This document shows positions 1 to 9,015 of a stretch of DNA of 64,000 nucleotides, in pieces. Location of the stretch: assembly GCF_037094685.1 (NCBI RefSeq), contig NZ_CP146614.1, positions 2,232,001 to 2,296,000 on the forward strand, in the 5' to 3' direction. The notes under the pieces are model-generated. The model did not search any database and was not told the DNA's origin. It saw only the letters and a list, made by a program, of their open reading frames with translations. The stretch's first letter is position 1, and each line of letters starts with the position of its first letter. This DNA is from Massilia sp. METH4. Lineage in GTDB: Bacteria; Pseudomonadota; Gammaproteobacteria; Burkholderiales; Burkholderiaceae_D. The translations under genes were made by a program, and so were the position numbers.

Positions 1-233
1 AAGGCAAAGCGGAACTGCAAATCGGTTTGAAGTACTACACCGGCCGTCCTGTCATCGAGCGCCTCGAGCGCGTGTCCCGTCCGGGCCTGCGCGTGTACAA
101 GGGCAAGGATGAAATCCCGACCGTGATGAACGGCCTGGGCGTGGCCATCGTGTCGACTCCGCAAGGCGTCATGACCGACCGCAAAGCGCGCGCTACCGGC
201 GTCGGTGGCGAAGTCATCTGCTTCGTGGCTTAA
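1..233 (+). CDS. rpsH: 30S ribosomal protein uS8, C-terminal part
   Basis: This is the 3' end of rpsH; the first base pairs of the gene lie left of the window. The reading frame is open from base 3 and encodes about 76 residues ending GGEVICFVA, the usual uS8 C-terminus. uS8 binds the central domain of 16S rRNA and in E. coli represses the spc operon. rplF starts 10 bases later, as expected for the spc gene order. Identification rests on the conserved C-terminal block ([28 protein letters not shown]) and on position. Only the truncation by the window edge is unusual. Confidence 0.97.
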   Translation, partial: GKAELQIGLKYYTGRPVIERLERVSRPGLRVYKGKDEIPTVMNGLGVAIVSTPQGVMTDRKARATGVGGEVICFVA

Positions 234-243
234 GGAGTAACAC

Positions 244-777
244 ATGTCTCGAGTAGCTAAAATGCCGATCGCAGTGCCGGCTGGCGCCGAAGTCGCCATC
301 TCCGCACAAGCGATCACCGTCAAGGGCCCGCTGGGCACCCTGACCCAGAGCCTGAACGGCCTGGTCAAAGTGGAAAACAACAACGGCACGCTGACGTTCG
401 ACGTGATCAACGACAGCCGCGAGTCCAACGCGATGTCGGGCACGCTGCGCGCACTGGTCAACAACATGGTGACCGGCGTGACGAAGGGCTTCGAGAAGAA
501 GCTGTCGCTGGTGGGCGTGGGCTACAAGGCCCAGGCACAAGGCGACAAGGTCAACCTGTCGCTGGGCTTCTCCCACCCTGTCGTGCACACGATGCCGGCT
601 GGTGTCACCGTCGCAACCCCGACCCCGACTGAAGTCGTGATCAAGGGTGTGGACCGCCAGCAGGTGGGCCAGGTGGCCGCCGAAATCCGTGCTTACCGCT
701 CCCCTGAGCCTTACAAGGGCAAGGGCGTCCGCTATGTGGACGAAGTGGTGAAGATCAAAGAAACCAAGAAGAAGTAA
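244..777 (+). CDS. rplF: 50S ribosomal protein uL6
   Basis: The product has 177 residues, the normal length for bacterial uL6. It carries the two repeated alpha/beta domains and the C-terminal signature [11 protein letters not shown] near residues 155-165, the part that contacts 23S rRNA near the factor-binding site. AAGGAG lies just upstream of the ATG. It sits between rpsH and rplR with short gaps, so it is part of the spc operon transcript. No irregularity is seen. Confidence 0.98.
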   Translation: MSRVAKMPIAVPAGAEVAISAQAITVKGPLGTLTQSLNGLVKVENNNGTLTFDVINDSRESNAMSGTLRALVNNMVTGVTKGFEKKLSLVGVGYKAQAQGDKVNLSLGFSHPVVHTMPAGVTVATPTPTEVVIKGVDRQQVGQVAAEIRAYRSPEPYKGKGVRYVDEVVKIKETKKK

Positions 778-790
778 TTAGGGGCTGACG

Positions 791-1153
791 ATGGATAAAA
801 AGCAATCTCGTCTGCGCCGCGGACGTCAAACCCGCATCAAGATCGCGCAATTGAAAGTGAACCGCCTGTCGGTCCACCGCACCAACCTGCACATTTACGC
901 GAACCTGATCAGCCCGGACGCTAAAGTTCTGGTTTCGGCGTCGACCGTGGAAGCAGAAGTTCGCGCCGAACTGGCCGGCAAGTCGGGCAAGGGCGGCAAC
1001 GCCGCTGCCGCTGCCCTGGTTGGTAAGCGCGTCGCCGAAAAGGCAATCAAGGCAGGTATCACCGAAGTAGCGTTCGACCGCTCCGGTTTCCGTTACCACG
1101 GCCGTGTGAAGGCGCTGGCTGATGCCGCGCGTGAAGCCGGTCTGAAGTTCTAA
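791..1153 (+). CDS. rplR: 50S ribosomal protein uL18
   Basis: The product has 120 residues with a basic N-terminus ([11 protein letters not shown]) followed by the uL18 fold, ending [19 protein letters not shown], which is the standard family C-terminus. uL18 binds 5S rRNA and helps load it onto the large subunit. It lies between rplF and rpsE as in most bacteria. The spacing to rpsE is 10 bases, consistent with co-translation. Confidence 0.98.
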   Translation: MDKKQSRLRRGRQTRIKIAQLKVNRLSVHRTNLHIYANLISPDAKVLVSASTVEAEVRAELAGKSGKGGNAAAAALVGKRVAEKAIKAGITEVAFDRSGFRYHGRVKALADAAREAGLKF

Positions 1154-1163
1154 GGGTACGATC

Positions 1164-1682
1164 ATGGCAAAAATGCAAGCAAAAATGCAAAGCGACAAGC
1201 CGGATGACGGCATGCGCGAAAAAATGATCGCGATCAACCGCGTGACCAAAGTGGTCAAGGGTGGTCGCATCATGGGCTTCGCGGCGCTGACCGTGGTCGG
1301 TGACGGCGATGGCCGCATCGGCATGGGCAAGGGTAAGTCGAAGGAAGTCCCGGTCGGTGTGCAGAAGGCAATGGAAGAAGCCCGCCGCAACCTGATCAAG
1401 GTTCCCCTGAAGAACGGTACGCTGCAGCACTCGGTGACCGGCCAGCACGGCGCCTCGCGCGTCATGATGTCCCCGGCCAAGCCTGGTACCGGCGTGATCG
1501 CCGGTGGCGCAATGCGCGCTATCTTCGAGGTGATGGGCGTGACGGACGTGGTGGCGAAATCCACCGGTTCGAACAACCCGTACAACCTGGTGCGCGCCAC
1601 CCTGGACGGCCTGTCGAAAATGAGCACTCCTGCCGAGATCGCTGCGAAACGCGGCAAGTCGGTAGAAGACATCCTGGCTTAA
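1164..1682 (+). CDS. rpsE: 30S ribosomal protein uS5
   Basis: The product has 172 residues. After a short N-terminal extension it has the double-stranded-RNA-binding-like S5 N domain ([24 protein letters not shown], about 30-55) and the S5 C domain ([22 protein letters not shown]). uS5 lies at the mRNA entry channel and affects decoding accuracy. Gene order rplR-rpsE-rpmD matches the spc operon. Confidence 0.98.
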   Translation: MAKMQAKMQSDKPDDGMREKMIAINRVTKVVKGGRIMGFAALTVVGDGDGRIGMGKGKSKEVPVGVQKAMEEARRNLIKVPLKNGTLQHSVTGQHGASRVMMSPAKPGTGVIAGGAMRAIFEVMGVTDVVAKSTGSNNPYNLVRATLDGLSKMSTPAEIAAKRGKSVEDILA

Positions 1683-1691
1683 GGAATGACC

Positions 1692-1868
1692 ATGAGCACT
1701 ATCAAAGTCAAACTGGTGAAGGGCCTGATCGGCACCCGCCAAGACCACCGCGCCACCGTGCGTGGCCTGGGTCTGCGCCGTGTCAACTCGGTTTCCGAGC
1801 TGCAGGACACGCCATCGGTACGCGGCATGATCAATAAGGTCGCCTACCTCGTCAAAGTCGTGTCCTAA
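1692..1868 (+). CDS. rpmD: 50S ribosomal protein uL30
   Basis: The product has 58 residues from this start ([16 protein letters not shown]), the length expected for uL30. An in-frame ATG exists two codons earlier at 1686, but the Shine-Dalgarno AAGGA at 1681-1685 abuts that ATG, while it is spaced six bases from 1692, so 1692 is preferred. The family motif around residues 20-35 ([14 protein letters not shown]) is present. It follows rpsE by nine bases. Confidence 0.95.
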   Translation: MSTIKVKLVKGLIGTRQDHRATVRGLGLRRVNSVSELQDTPSVRGMINKVAYLVKVVS

Positions 1869-1889
1869 GCACACGATCTGGAGAAAACA

Positions 1890-2321
1890 ATGGAATTGAA
1901 TACCATTCAACCAGCCGAAGGCGCGAAACACGCCAAGCGTCGCGTTGGCCGCGGTATCGGCTCCGGCCTGGGCAAGACTGCCGGCCGTGGTCACAAGGGT
2001 CAGAAATCGCGTTCGGGCGGCTTCCACAAGGTCGGCTTCGAAGGCGGCCAGATGCCCCTGCAGCGCCGTCTGCCGAAGCGTGGCTTCAAATCGCTGAACG
2101 CAACCTTCAAGGCTGAAGTTCGCCTGTCCGACCTGAACGCTCTGGCCGTGTCCGAAGTGGACCTGCTGGTGCTGAAGCAGGCCGGCGTGCTGAACGTGCT
2201 GGCACGCGACGTGCGTGTGATCGCTTCCGGCGAAATCACCAAGGCAGTGTCCATCAAGGGCCTGAAAGTGACCGCCGGCGCGAAAGCGGCCATCGAAGCG
2301 GCTGGCGGCTCGGTAGCCTGA
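1890..2321 (+). CDS. rplO: 50S ribosomal protein uL15
   Basis: The product has 143 residues with the glycine- and arginine-rich N-terminal extension ([20 protein letters not shown]) that threads into 23S rRNA and a globular C-terminal part. GGAG lies upstream of the ATG. uL15 is a late assembly protein of the large subunit. It precedes secY, as in almost all spc operons. Confidence 0.98.
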   Translation: MELNTIQPAEGAKHAKRRVGRGIGSGLGKTAGRGHKGQKSRSGGFHKVGFEGGQMPLQRRLPKRGFKSLNATFKAEVRLSDLNALAVSEVDLLVLKQAGVLNVLARDVRVIASGEITKAVSIKGLKVTAGAKAAIEAAGGSVA

Positions 2322-2348
2322 GACGCTTAAGCTTGAACGGAGCGAAAA

Positions 2349-3683
2349 TTGGCGACTAATCCGCAGCTTGCTAAAAGTGCCGCAGCCGGTTTCCCTTGGA
2401 ACCGTCTGTGGTTTTTGCTGGGCGCTCTGGTAGTCTACCGCATCGGGGCACACGTCCCGGTGCCGGGGATCGACCCGGTACAGCTGGCCGCACTGTTCAA
2501 GTCGCAAGAGGGCGGCCTGCTGGGCATGTTCAACATGTTCTCCGGCGGCGCCCTGTCGCGCTTCACGGTGTTTGCGCTGGGCATCATGCCCTACATCTCG
2601 GCCTCGATCATCATGCAGTTGCTGTCGATCGTGTCCCCGCAGATGGAAGCGCTGAAGAAGGAAGGGGAAGCTGGCCGTCGCAAGATCACCCAGTACACCC
2701 GTTACGCCACCGTCGGTCTGGCATTGTTCCAGGCATTCGGCATCTCCGTCGCGCTGGAAGCCCAGCCCGGCCTGGTGATCGATCCCGGCATGGCCTTCCG
2801 CTTCACCACCGTGGTCACGCTGCTGACCGGCACCATGTTCCTGATGTGGCTGGGGGAGCAGATTACCGAGCGCGGTCTCGGTAACGGCATCTCCATCATC
2901 ATCTTTGCCGGTATCGCCGCAGGTTTGCCGAGCGCCATGGGTAGTCTGTTCACCCAGGTGTCGACCGGCGCGATCAGCGCGATCTCCGCCATCATCATCG
3001 TGATCCTGGTTGCAGCAGTGACCTATGTCGTGGTGTTCGTGGAACGTGGCCAGCGCAAGATCCTGGTGAACTATGCCAAACGTCAGGTCGGTAACAAGAT
3101 CTACGGTGGGCAGACCAGTCACCTGCCGCTGAAGCTGAACATGGCAGGCGTGATTCCGCCGATCTTCGCTTCGTCGATCATCTTGTTCCCGGCCACCATC
3201 GTGGACTGGTTCGCACGTGGCGCGGACAACAGCAACCCTGTTGTGCGCTTCCTGAAAGACCTGGCTGCATCGCTGAGCCCAGGTGAGCCGATCCATGCGT
3301 TGCTGTATGCCGTGGCGATCGTGTTCTTCTGCTTCTTCTACACCGCACTGGTGTTCAACAGCAAGGAGACCGCGGACAACTTGAAGAAGAGCGGGGCCTT
3401 TGTGCCAGGGATTCGTCCCGGTGAGCAGACTGCCCGCTACATCGACAAGATCCTGACCCGATTGACCCTGGCTGGCGCCGTCTACATCACCCTGGTGTGC
3501 CTGTTGCCGGAGTTTATGCAAGCCCAGTGGAAAGTGTCCTTCGTCTTCGGCGGCACGTCCCTGCTGATCATCGTGGTCGTGACCATGGACTTCATGGCCC
3601 AGGTCCAGAACTACGTGATGTCGCAGCAATACGATTCGCTGCTGCGTAAGGCGAACTTCAAGGGCGGCGTTCCGACCCGCTAA
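2349..3683 (+). CDS. secY: Preprotein translocase channel subunit SecY
   Basis: The product has 444 residues with ten predicted membrane segments, the number expected for SecY. The N-terminal part contains the helix-2a plug region ([18 protein letters not shown], about 55-75) and the cytoplasmic loops that bind SecA and the ribosome. It starts at TTG (2349) with GGAG at 2339-2342 seven bases upstream; no ATG or GTG fits better. SecY forms the SecYEG channel for Sec-dependent export and membrane insertion. It separates the large-subunit genes from infA-rpmJ, a typical proteobacterial arrangement. Confidence 0.98.
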   Translation: MATNPQLAKSAAAGFPWNRLWFLLGALVVYRIGAHVPVPGIDPVQLAALFKSQEGGLLGMFNMFSGGALSRFTVFALGIMPYISASIIMQLLSIVSPQMEALKKEGEAGRRKITQYTRYATVGLALFQAFGISVALEAQPGLVIDPGMAFRFTTVVTLLTGTMFLMWLGEQITERGLGNGISIIIFAGIAAGLPSAMGSLFTQVSTGAISAISAIIIVILVAAVTYVVVFVERGQRKILVNYAKRQVGNKIYGGQTSHLPLKLNMAGVIPPIFASSIILFPATIVDWFARGADNSNPVVRFLKDLAASLSPGEPIHALLYAVAIVFFCFFYTALVFNSKETADNLKKSGAFVPGIRPGEQTARYIDKILTRLTLAGAVYITLVCLLPEFMQAQWKVSFVFGGTSLLIIVVVTMDFMAQVQNYVMSQQYDSLLRKANFKGGVPTR

Positions 3684-3711
3684 TTGGCAAGGTCTAGACG
3701 ATAAGGTCACC

Positions 3712-3930
3712 ATGGCAAAAGACGACGTCATACAGATGCAGGGCGAGATTCTGGAGAATCTCCCGAATGCAACGTTTCGAGTAAAGCTGGAAAACGGCCA
3801 CGTGGTGCTCGGCCACATTTCGGGTAAAATGCGGATGAACTATATCCGCATTCTCCCCGGTGACAAGGTGACGGTGGAGTTGACGCCGTACGACCTCTCC
3901 CGGGCCCGTATTGTGTTCCGGACCAAGTAA
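3712..3930 (+). CDS. infA: Translation initiation factor IF-1
   Basis: The product has 72 residues and is a single OB-fold S1-like domain ([18 protein letters not shown], then the conserved [15 protein letters not shown]). IF-1 occupies the ribosomal A site during initiation. It lies between secY and rpmJ, the common betaproteobacterial order. Many betaproteobacteria carry a second infA elsewhere; whether this genome does cannot be seen. Confidence 0.98.
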   Translation: MAKDDVIQMQGEILENLPNATFRVKLENGHVVLGHISGKMRMNYIRILPGDKVTVELTPYDLSRARIVFRTK

Positions 3931-3963
3931 TTTTAAGTATCGAATTCAAGAAGAGAGTGCAAA

Positions 3964-4077
3964 ATGAAAGTTAACGCTTCAGTCAAGCGGATCTGCCGCA
4001 ACTGCAAGATCATCAAGCGCAAGGGCGTCGTTCGTGTTATCTGCGTCGAACCGCGTCACAAACAGCGTCAAGGTTAA
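3964..4077 (+). CDS. rpmJ: 50S ribosomal protein bL36 (zinc-binding form)
   Basis: This 37-residue protein starts at an ATG preceded by an AAGAGAG purine stretch. It has the zinc ligands of the C+ paralogue: Cys-x2-Cys (CRNC, residues 11-14) and Cys...His (CVEPRH, residues 27-32). bL36 is the smallest large-subunit protein and ends in the usual KQRQG. It is too short for most ORF cut-offs but its identity is clear from motif and position between infA and rpsM. Confidence 0.97.
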   Translation: MKVNASVKRICRNCKIIKRKGVVRVICVEPRHKQRQG

Positions 4078-4091
4078 TCGAGGAATAACGA

Positions 4092-4457
4092 ATGGCACGT
4101 ATTGCAGGGGTTAACATCCCAAATCACCAGCACACCGTGATCGGCCTGACGGCAATTTACGGTATCGGCCGTCCGCGCGCGCAGTTCATCTGCGCACAGA
4201 CGGGTGTTGCTACCAACAAGAAGATCAAGGACCTGGACGACAGCGAGCTGGAAAAGCTGCGTGATGAGATCGGCAAGTTCGTTGTTGAAGGCGACCTGCG
4301 CCGCGAGCTGTCCATGAACATCAAGCGTCTGATGGACCTGGGTTGCTACCGTGGCATGCGCCACCGCAAGGGCCTGCCGGTCCGCGGCCAGCGCACCCGC
4401 ACCAATGCACGTACCCGCAAAGGTCCGCGCAAAGCCGCTCAATCGCTGAAGAAATAA
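4092..4457 (+). CDS. rpsM: 30S ribosomal protein uS13
   Basis: The product has 121 residues: a helical N-terminal domain with a helix-two-turn-helix motif and a basic C-terminal tail ([17 protein letters not shown]) that reaches to the P-site tRNA. uS13 sits in the head of the small subunit and forms bridges to the large subunit. It is the first gene of the classical alpha operon; in E. coli the S4 target pseudoknot lies at its start, but I see no matching fold in the 14 bases between rpmJ and rpsM here. Confidence 0.98.
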   Translation: MARIAGVNIPNHQHTVIGLTAIYGIGRPRAQFICAQTGVATNKKIKDLDDSELEKLRDEIGKFVVEGDLRRELSMNIKRLMDLGCYRGMRHRKGLPVRGQRTRTNARTRKGPRKAAQSLKK

Positions 4458-4471
4458 TCTAGGAAACCATT

Positions 4472-4876
4472 ATGGCCAAGCAACAAAGTAGCGCAGCAGC
4501 AGCGCGCGTTCGCAAGAAAGTCAAAAAGAACGTCGCTGAAGGCATCGCTCACGTTCACGCTTCCTTCAACAACACGATCATCACGATCACCGACCGCCAG
4601 GGCAACGCCCTGTCGTGGGCAACTTCCGGTGGCGCCGGCTTCAAGGGCTCCCGTAAGTCGACCCCGTTCGCAGCGCAGGTTGCTGCCGAAGCGGCTGGCA
4701 AAGTGGCGCAGGAATGCGGCGTGAAGAACCTGGAAGTGCGCATCAAGGGCCCGGGCCCTGGCCGTGAATCGGCTGTGCGCGCGCTGAACAACCTGGGCAT
4801 CAAGATCACCGAGATCCAGGACGTGACGCCGGTTCCGCACAACGGCTGCCGCCCGCCGAAGCGTCGTCGTATCTAA
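4472..4876 (+). CDS. rpsK: 30S ribosomal protein uS11
   Basis: The product has 134 residues with the S11 core ([16 protein letters not shown]) and the conserved C-terminus ([25 protein letters not shown], which is almost invariant). uS11 is in the platform of the small subunit near the mRNA exit. It is followed not directly by rpsD but by a 246-base interval with strong secondary structure (see the leader entry). Confidence 0.98.
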   Translation: MAKQQSSAAAARVRKKVKKNVAEGIAHVHASFNNTIITITDRQGNALSWATSGGAGFKGSRKSTPFAAQVAAEAAGKVAQECGVKNLEVRIKGPGPGRESAVRALNNLGIKITEIQDVTPVPHNGCRPPKRRRI

Positions 4877-4907
4877 CTCTAGAAGCGGCAACGTTCGGTA
4901 AGACCAT

Positions 4908-5096
4908 GGCCGGTTCTTCGTGAACCGGCCACCGTCACACTGAAGTAAAAATCGCTGGAACAGTTAATCGGAAACGGTTACACTGTCCGGCTATTTTTGC
5001 CTGTTCGTTTCTGGCGAACGGGCTTGTTGAGCCACCGTCTGGCGGATTAGAGGGTCAGACTAGCGCCTGGCTGCATCCGATGCAGCGCTGGGGCGT
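4908..5096 (+). promoter_or_regulatory. Structured RNA leader between rpsK and rpsD
   Basis: Four or more hairpins can be drawn by eye. First, 4908-4916 pairs perfectly with 4922-4930 (9 bp). Second, 4954-4964 and 4965-4970 pair with 4975-4980 and 4982-4991, capped by a GAAA tetraloop at 4971-4974 and followed by TATTTTT, so it resembles an attenuator. Third, 4999-5007 pairs with 5015-5023 (9 bp with one wobble). Fourth, 5071-5076 pairs with 5080-5085, inside a weaker outer helix 5063-5067/5092-5096. rpsD encodes S4, which represses its own operon in other bacteria, so an S4-responsive or attenuating leader is a reasonable inference; it is not proved by the sequence. Confidence 0.6.
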
Positions 5097-5122
5097 CATT
5101 TAATTTATCAAGGAAAATCACC

Positions 5123-5746
5123 GTGGCACGTTATATCGGACCGAAAGCAAAACTCTCCCGCCGTGAAGGCACCGACCTGTTCCTGAAGAGCGCCCGCCGC
5201 TCGCTGGATTCGAAGTGCAAGCTGGACGTGAAGCCTGGCCAGCACGGCGTCAAGTCGGGTGCCCGCACCTCCGACTACGGCAACCAGCTGCGCGAAAAGC
5301 AGAAGGTCAAGCGTATCTACGGCGTGCTGGAACGTCAGTTCCGCCGCTACTTCGCGGAAGCCGACCGCCGCAAGGGCAACACCGGCGAAACGCTGCTGAC
5401 CCTGCTGGAAACCCGCCTGGACAACGTTGCTTACCGCATGGGCTTCGGCTCCACCCGCGCTGAAGCACGCCAGCTGGTGTCGCACAAGGCCTTCACCGTG
5501 AACGGCAATGTCGTGAACATCGCTTCGTACAACGTGAAAGTGGGCGACGTGATCGCCGTGCGCGAAAAGGCCAAGAAGCAGACCCGTATCCTGGAAGCGC
5601 TGTCGCTGGCCGAACAAGTCGGCATGCCGGCATGGGTCTCGGTCGACGCCAAGAAGATGGAAGGCACCTTCAAGTCGCTGCCGGAGCGTAGCGAGATCGC
5701 TGCCGACGTCAACGAATCGCTGATCGTCGAACTGTACTCGCGTTAA
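5123..5746 (+). CDS. rpsD: 30S ribosomal protein uS4
   Basis: The product has 207 residues, starting at GTG with AAGGAAA ten bases upstream. It shows the S4 N-terminal domain ([17 protein letters not shown]) and an S4 RNA-binding domain (about 97-160, [25 protein letters not shown]). This is the variant without the N-terminal zinc cysteines. uS4 nucleates 16S rRNA assembly and in E. coli controls alpha-operon translation. Its own upstream leader here is long and structured. Confidence 0.98.
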   Translation: MARYIGPKAKLSRREGTDLFLKSARRSLDSKCKLDVKPGQHGVKSGARTSDYGNQLREKQKVKRIYGVLERQFRRYFAEADRRKGNTGETLLTLLETRLDNVAYRMGFGSTRAEARQLVSHKAFTVNGNVVNIASYNVKVGDVIAVREKAKKQTRILEALSLAEQVGMPAWVSVDAKKMEGTFKSLPERSEIAADVNESLIVELYSR

Positions 5747-5777
5747 TCTTAGTTCGTAGCAGGAAAAGCATCACCTC

Positions 5778-5805
5778 CGCCCGCTGCGACCGCAGCGGGC
5801 GTTTT
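5778..5805 (+). terminator. Hairpin plus T-run between rpsD and rpoA
   Basis: CGCCCGCTGCG (5778-5788) is perfectly complementary to CGCAGCGGGCG (5791-5801) and is followed by TTTTC, giving a 10-bp GC-rich stem and a short U-tract. It looks like an intrinsic terminator, probably partial, because rpoA follows 60 bases later without an obvious separate promoter. It could set the rpoA:rpsD ratio or stabilise upstream mRNA. Confidence 0.7.
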
Positions 5806-5864
5806 CACTAATGCCATCAGCCTTATCGGTGTAACGAGCCGAGGGTAATGAAAAGGACATTTCA

Positions 5865-6842
5865 ATGCAAAACAGTTTGTTGAAGCCACGTATCATCGAC
5901 GTCGAAGCGCTGGGCGCCGGTCACGCGAAAGTCGTGATGGAGCCGTTCGAGCGCGGCTACGGCCACACGCTGGGCAACGCCCTGCGCCGTGTGCTGCTGT
6001 CGTCGATGATCGGCTACGCGCCGACCGAAGTCACGATCGCTGGTGTCGTGCACGAATACTCGTCGCTGGACGGCGTGCAGGAAGACGTGGTCGACCTGCT
6101 GCTGAATCTGAAGGGCGTGGTCTTCAAGGTCCACAACCGCGATTCCGTCACGCTGACCCTGAAGAAGGAAGGCGAAGGCGCCGTGCTGGCATCGGATATC
6201 GACCTGCCGCACGACGTGGAACTGATCAACCCGGATCACGTGATCGCTCACCTGACCGCCGGTGGCAAGCTGGACATGCAGATCAAGGTCGAGAAGGGCC
6301 GTGGCTACGTGCCGGGTAACGTGCGTCGCCTGTCCGAAGACACGAACAAGACGATCGGCCGCATCATCCTGGACGCATCGTTCTCCCCGGTCCGCCGCGT
6401 GTCCTACGCCGTGGAATCGGCCCGTGTGGAACAGCGGACCGACCTGGACAAGCTGATCATCAACATCGAAACGAACGGCGTGATCACGCCGGAAGAAGCG
6501 ATCCGTCAATCGGCACGCGTGCTGGTCGACCAGCTGAACGTGTTCGCCGCGCTGGAAGGCACGGAAGCGACCGCCGAAGCACCGTCGCGTGCACCGCTGG
6601 TCGATCCGATCCTGCTGCGCCCGGTGGACGACCTGGAACTGACCGTCCGTTCCGCGAACTGCCTGAAGGCCGAGAACATCTACTACATCGGCGACCTGAT
6701 CCAGCGTTCGGAAAACGAACTGCTGAAGACGCCGAACCTGGGCCGCAAGTCGCTGAACGAGATCAAGGAAGTGCTCGCTTCCCGCGGCCTGACCCTGGGC
6801 ATGAAGCTGGAAAACTGGCCGCCCGCAGGTCTGGAGAAGTAA
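5865..6842 (+). CDS. rpoA: DNA-directed RNA polymerase alpha subunit
   Basis: The product has 325 residues. The N-terminal domain (about 1-235) contains the dimerisation motif ([21 protein letters not shown]) and the C-terminal domain (about 250-315) the helix-hairpin-helix fold that binds UP elements and activators ([21 protein letters not shown] and [15 protein letters not shown]). The linker is proline- and alanine-rich. It follows rpsD after a terminator-like hairpin and is separated from rplQ by 244 bases, which is more than usual. Confidence 0.98.
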   Translation: MQNSLLKPRIIDVEALGAGHAKVVMEPFERGYGHTLGNALRRVLLSSMIGYAPTEVTIAGVVHEYSSLDGVQEDVVDLLLNLKGVVFKVHNRDSVTLTLKKEGEGAVLASDIDLPHDVELINPDHVIAHLTAGGKLDMQIKVEKGRGYVPGNVRRLSEDTNKTIGRIILDASFSPVRRVSYAVESARVEQRTDLDKLIINIETNGVITPEEAIRQSARVLVDQLNVFAALEGTEATAEAPSRAPLVDPILLRPVDDLELTVRSANCLKAENIYYIGDLIQRSENELLKTPNLGRKSLNEIKEVLASRGLTLGMKLENWPPAGLEK

Positions 6843-6852
6843 TTTGTGGTGA

Positions 6853-6968
6853 GGCCTCGATAAACCTATTGCGCGGGCACAGTTCCGGTCTGCGATACTC
6901 GCCGTACGAAAGTACGGCTGCGTTTCTCGACCAGAACTGAGCCCTGCTCGCTACGGTTTCTCGAGGCC
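6853..6968 (+). ncRNA. Candidate cis-regulatory RNA in the rpoA-rplQ gap
   Basis: Four nested helices can be seen. An outer 8-bp helix pairs 6853-6860 with 6961-6968 (GGCCTCGA/TCGAGGCC, perfect). Inside it GGGC 6875-6878 pairs with GCCC 6941-6944. After a 2x2 internal loop, 6881-6890 pairs with 6929-6938 (9 of 10 positions). After a 10x10 internal loop, 6901-6907 pairs perfectly with 6912-6918 under a GAAA tetraloop. The loop strands are themselves similar (TGCG-N3-CTC and TGCG-N3-CTC type). Such an arrangement is unlikely by chance and sits upstream of the rplQ ribosome-binding site. An L17- or alpha-responsive leader is inference; I know no described family that matches. Confidence 0.6.
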
Positions 6969-7086
6969 CCTTGAAGCTGGTTGTTGTACCGTTGCGGCAT
7001 TTGCCTCAACGTTTTTAATCTACTAACCGACCCGCGCATTTTGCGATCGAAGAGTTCGGATTTAAACATCTTTGAAAGGAAGTACC

Positions 7087-7485
7087 ATGCGTCACCGTCA
7101 CGGCCTTCGTAAACTGAACCGTACCTCGTCCCACCGTCTGGCAATGCTGCGCAACATGACCGTCTCGCTGCTGCGTCACGAAGCGATCAAGACCACCGTG
7201 CCGAAGGCAAAGGAACTGCGCCGCGTCGTCGAGCCGATCCTGACCCTGGGCAAGACCGACACGCTGGCCAACAAGCGCCTGGCATTCGCTCGCCTGCGCG
7301 ACCGCGAAATCGTCCAGAAGCTGTTCGCTGAACTGGGCCCGCGCTACGCCACCCGCAACGGCGGCTACCTGCGCATCCTGAAGATGGGCTTCCGCGTTGG
7401 CGACAACGCTCCGATGGCCTACGTGGAACTGGTCGACCGTCCGGAACCGAGCGACGTCGAAGCAGCACCGACCGCTGAAGAGTGA
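7087..7485 (+). CDS. rplQ: 50S ribosomal protein bL17
   Basis: The product has 132 residues beginning [17 protein letters not shown], the conserved bL17 start. An in-frame ATG at 7072 exists, but AAAGGA at 7075-7080 is ideally placed for 7087. bL17 lies near the peptide exit tunnel. The last residues ([10 protein letters not shown]) are an acidic tail. It ends the alpha operon and is followed at once by an intrinsic terminator. Confidence 0.98.
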   Translation: MRHRHGLRKLNRTSSHRLAMLRNMTVSLLRHEAIKTTVPKAKELRRVVEPILTLGKTDTLANKRLAFARLRDREIVQKLFAELGPRYATRNGGYLRILKMGFRVGDNAPMAYVELVDRPEPSDVEAAPTAEE

Positions 7486-7504
7486 TCTTCGCCAGTCATT
7501 GAGG

Positions 7505-7529
7505 AAGCCGGGCTTGCCCGGCTTTTTTC
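7505..7529 (+). terminator. Intrinsic terminator of the ribosomal operon
   Basis: AAGCCGGGC (7505-7513) pairs with GCCCGGCTT (7516-7524) and continues into a run of T residues. It lies 20 bases after the rplQ stop and marks the end of the spc-alpha transcription unit. Confidence 0.92.
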
Positions 7530-7877
7530 TTTGGCGCTGTCGCGATTGGTATCTTGCTGCAAAACTTCGCGGCGCCGATCTGCATGAATTGTCGTATAGC
7601 GATAATGTGAACAATACCAAGACGACCGGCCCCTGGGCGACCGTATCGGTTTTCCTTGCTCCGCTATCGGCACCACCTTCGACGACGCCGCGCCGAGCCA
7701 ACGTGTGCAGCCGGAGCAGGGCAGTGCCGGGCACGAAAATGCATCCACTTGTTCGACCGCCATCGGGTGCACGAAAACAATCCCATCGAATTCCAGTCCC
7801 ATCCTTGATTCGGACCTCGCCGGCCGCGTGCATCGCGTGGCGCGATGCCGGTCGACGCTTACCCCCAGCCTGACATC
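7530..7877 (+). other. Intergenic stretch with no supported gene
   Basis: I see no convincing coding frame, RNA gene or repeat here. Short overlapping open frames on both strands have no recognisable motif and no ribosome-binding site. The base composition is slightly less GC-rich than in neighbouring genes. Confidence 0.5.
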
Positions 7878-8231
7878 ATGAAGAGTAAATACGCCCTGAT
7901 TTTTCTGCTGCTCCTGAACGCCATCGCAAGCGGCTACGAAGGCCTGGTGATAGCGCGCGCCCTGCCGCAGTCGCACTGGGCTGGCCTGGTCAGCACCGTG
8001 CTCAGCTTGGTCGCGATCGTCTGCTGGTATCACTGGAACAGCATCGAGAAGGGCTTCCGGCGTTGCGCGCCCTGGACCGTCGGCGTCGTTCTACTGCCCT
8101 TCCTGGTCATTCCAATGTATATTTTTCGCAGCAATCCGCCAGGCGCGCGCTGGAAAGCGCTCGGTAAATTTGCCGGTTTCCTGTGCCTGGTGCTCGCCGT
8201 GTCCATCCTGAGCGCGATCATCGTCGGGTGA
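7878..8231 (+). CDS. Small multi-pass membrane protein of unknown function
   Basis: From this ATG the product has 117 residues (MKSKYALIF...). Three or four hydrophobic segments are visible: about 5-22, 33-52, 64-82 and 96-115, with positive residues (WKALGK, KGFRR) between them, so it is likely an inner-membrane protein. An upstream ATG at 7845 would add a polar, proline-containing extension and is less likely. There is no strong Shine-Dalgarno sequence. I do not recognise a family. It is flanked by non-coding sequence and appears monocistronic. The hydrophobic pattern and codon use support a real gene, but not firmly. Confidence 0.6.
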   Translation: MKSKYALIFLLLLNAIASGYEGLVIARALPQSHWAGLVSTVLSLVAIVCWYHWNSIEKGFRRCAPWTVGVVLLPFLVIPMYIFRSNPPGARWKALGKFAGFLCLVLAVSILSAIIVG

Positions 8232-8529
8232 TGGTCGGCCCGGTAGACCCGCCGGGTGATGCCGGCACCGGGATGCCCCTGGGTTTCTGAACCGGCGCGT
8301 GTCTATTGCTGCCGCTTGCCGATGGCCCGGCGTTGCGCCGATTCGTCCAGCACACCATCGACCGGCGCAAGTCCGATGTCGGCGCCTGCTTCCGTTGTCC
8401 GGGTGACCCGCAAATGTGCCGGAGCTCTATCCCAACGGCTTGCGTCCGACGACGAAAGTCTTCCTGGCCCGCTGTCGCGGGGATTTCTTCCGGTGTACCA
8501 TGCCATGGTTCACCCAGCCGAGTTGCCGT
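8232..8529. other. GC-rich interval with no supported gene
   Basis: Several short frames overlap on both strands. None shows a family motif, signal peptide or ribosome-binding site. A possible earlier start for the DsbD-like gene at 8500 lies here but would break its signal peptide. Confidence 0.45.
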
Positions 8530-9015
8530 ATGTCCGTCCTGTTGCGCCTGTCCTGCCTGTCTGTCCTCGTTCTCGCGCTGGTGCCACCTGCCCGCGCCGA
8601 GGAAGACTTCCTTCCGCCCAACGTCGCGTTCCAGTTCTCGTCGCGCATGGCCGATGCGAACACGGTCGAAGCGACCTGGCGAATCGCCGAGGGCTATTAC
8701 ATGTATCGCGAGCAGTTCAAGTTCCGCGCCGCTGGCGCCGAGCTCGGCGCGGCTGGTATCCCGCCCGGCAAGATAAAGTTCGACGAAACGTTCAACAAGA
8801 ACGTGGAGATCTTCCGCCACAAGGTGACGATTCGCGTTCCCGTGACCGCCAAGGGCGCGTTCACGCTGACGGCTATCGGGCAAGGCTGTGCCGACAAGGG
8901 CCTGTGCTATTCGCCACAGGACGCCACGGTGCGATTGTCCGCCACGGGCGGGGCGACGACGGCGCCGATGGGCGGCTTTGCCGTGCCGTCGATGAGCCGG
9001 CCAACCATGCGTTGA
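8530..9015 (+). CDS. Free-standing DsbD alpha-domain (N-terminal domain) protein
   Basis: The product has 161 residues from the ATG at 8530. Residues 1-23 form a signal peptide (cleavage after ARA). The remainder matches the periplasmic alpha domain of DsbD, including the redox pair Cys120 and Cys126 in GQGCADKGLCYSP. Full-length DsbD continues into an eight-helix membrane domain and a thioredoxin-like gamma domain; both are absent, and the frame ends soon after the domain. It may be an independent periplasmic electron carrier or the remnant of a broken dsbD. The sequence downstream holds no recognisable DsbD beta or gamma remnant, which favours a stand-alone protein. No partner gene lies next to it. 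Confidence 0.75.
   Translation: MSVLLRLSCLSVLVLALVPPARAEEDFLPPNVAFQFSSRMADANTVEATWRIAEGYYMYREQFKFRAAGAELGAAGIPPGKIKFDETFNKNVEIFRHKVTIRVPVTAKGAFTLTAIGQGCADKGLCYSPQDATVRLSATGGATTAPMGGFAVPSMSRPTMR

Noticed and set aside
1059..3818. 919-codon open frame on the minus strand across rpsE to secY
   Set aside because: It is antisense to certain ribosomal genes; high GC at codon position 3 makes long shadow frames. It is His/Gln/Arg-rich with no motif.
4908..4930. Terminator after rpsK
   Set aside because: The stem is strong but no T-run follows; it is treated as part of the rpsD leader.
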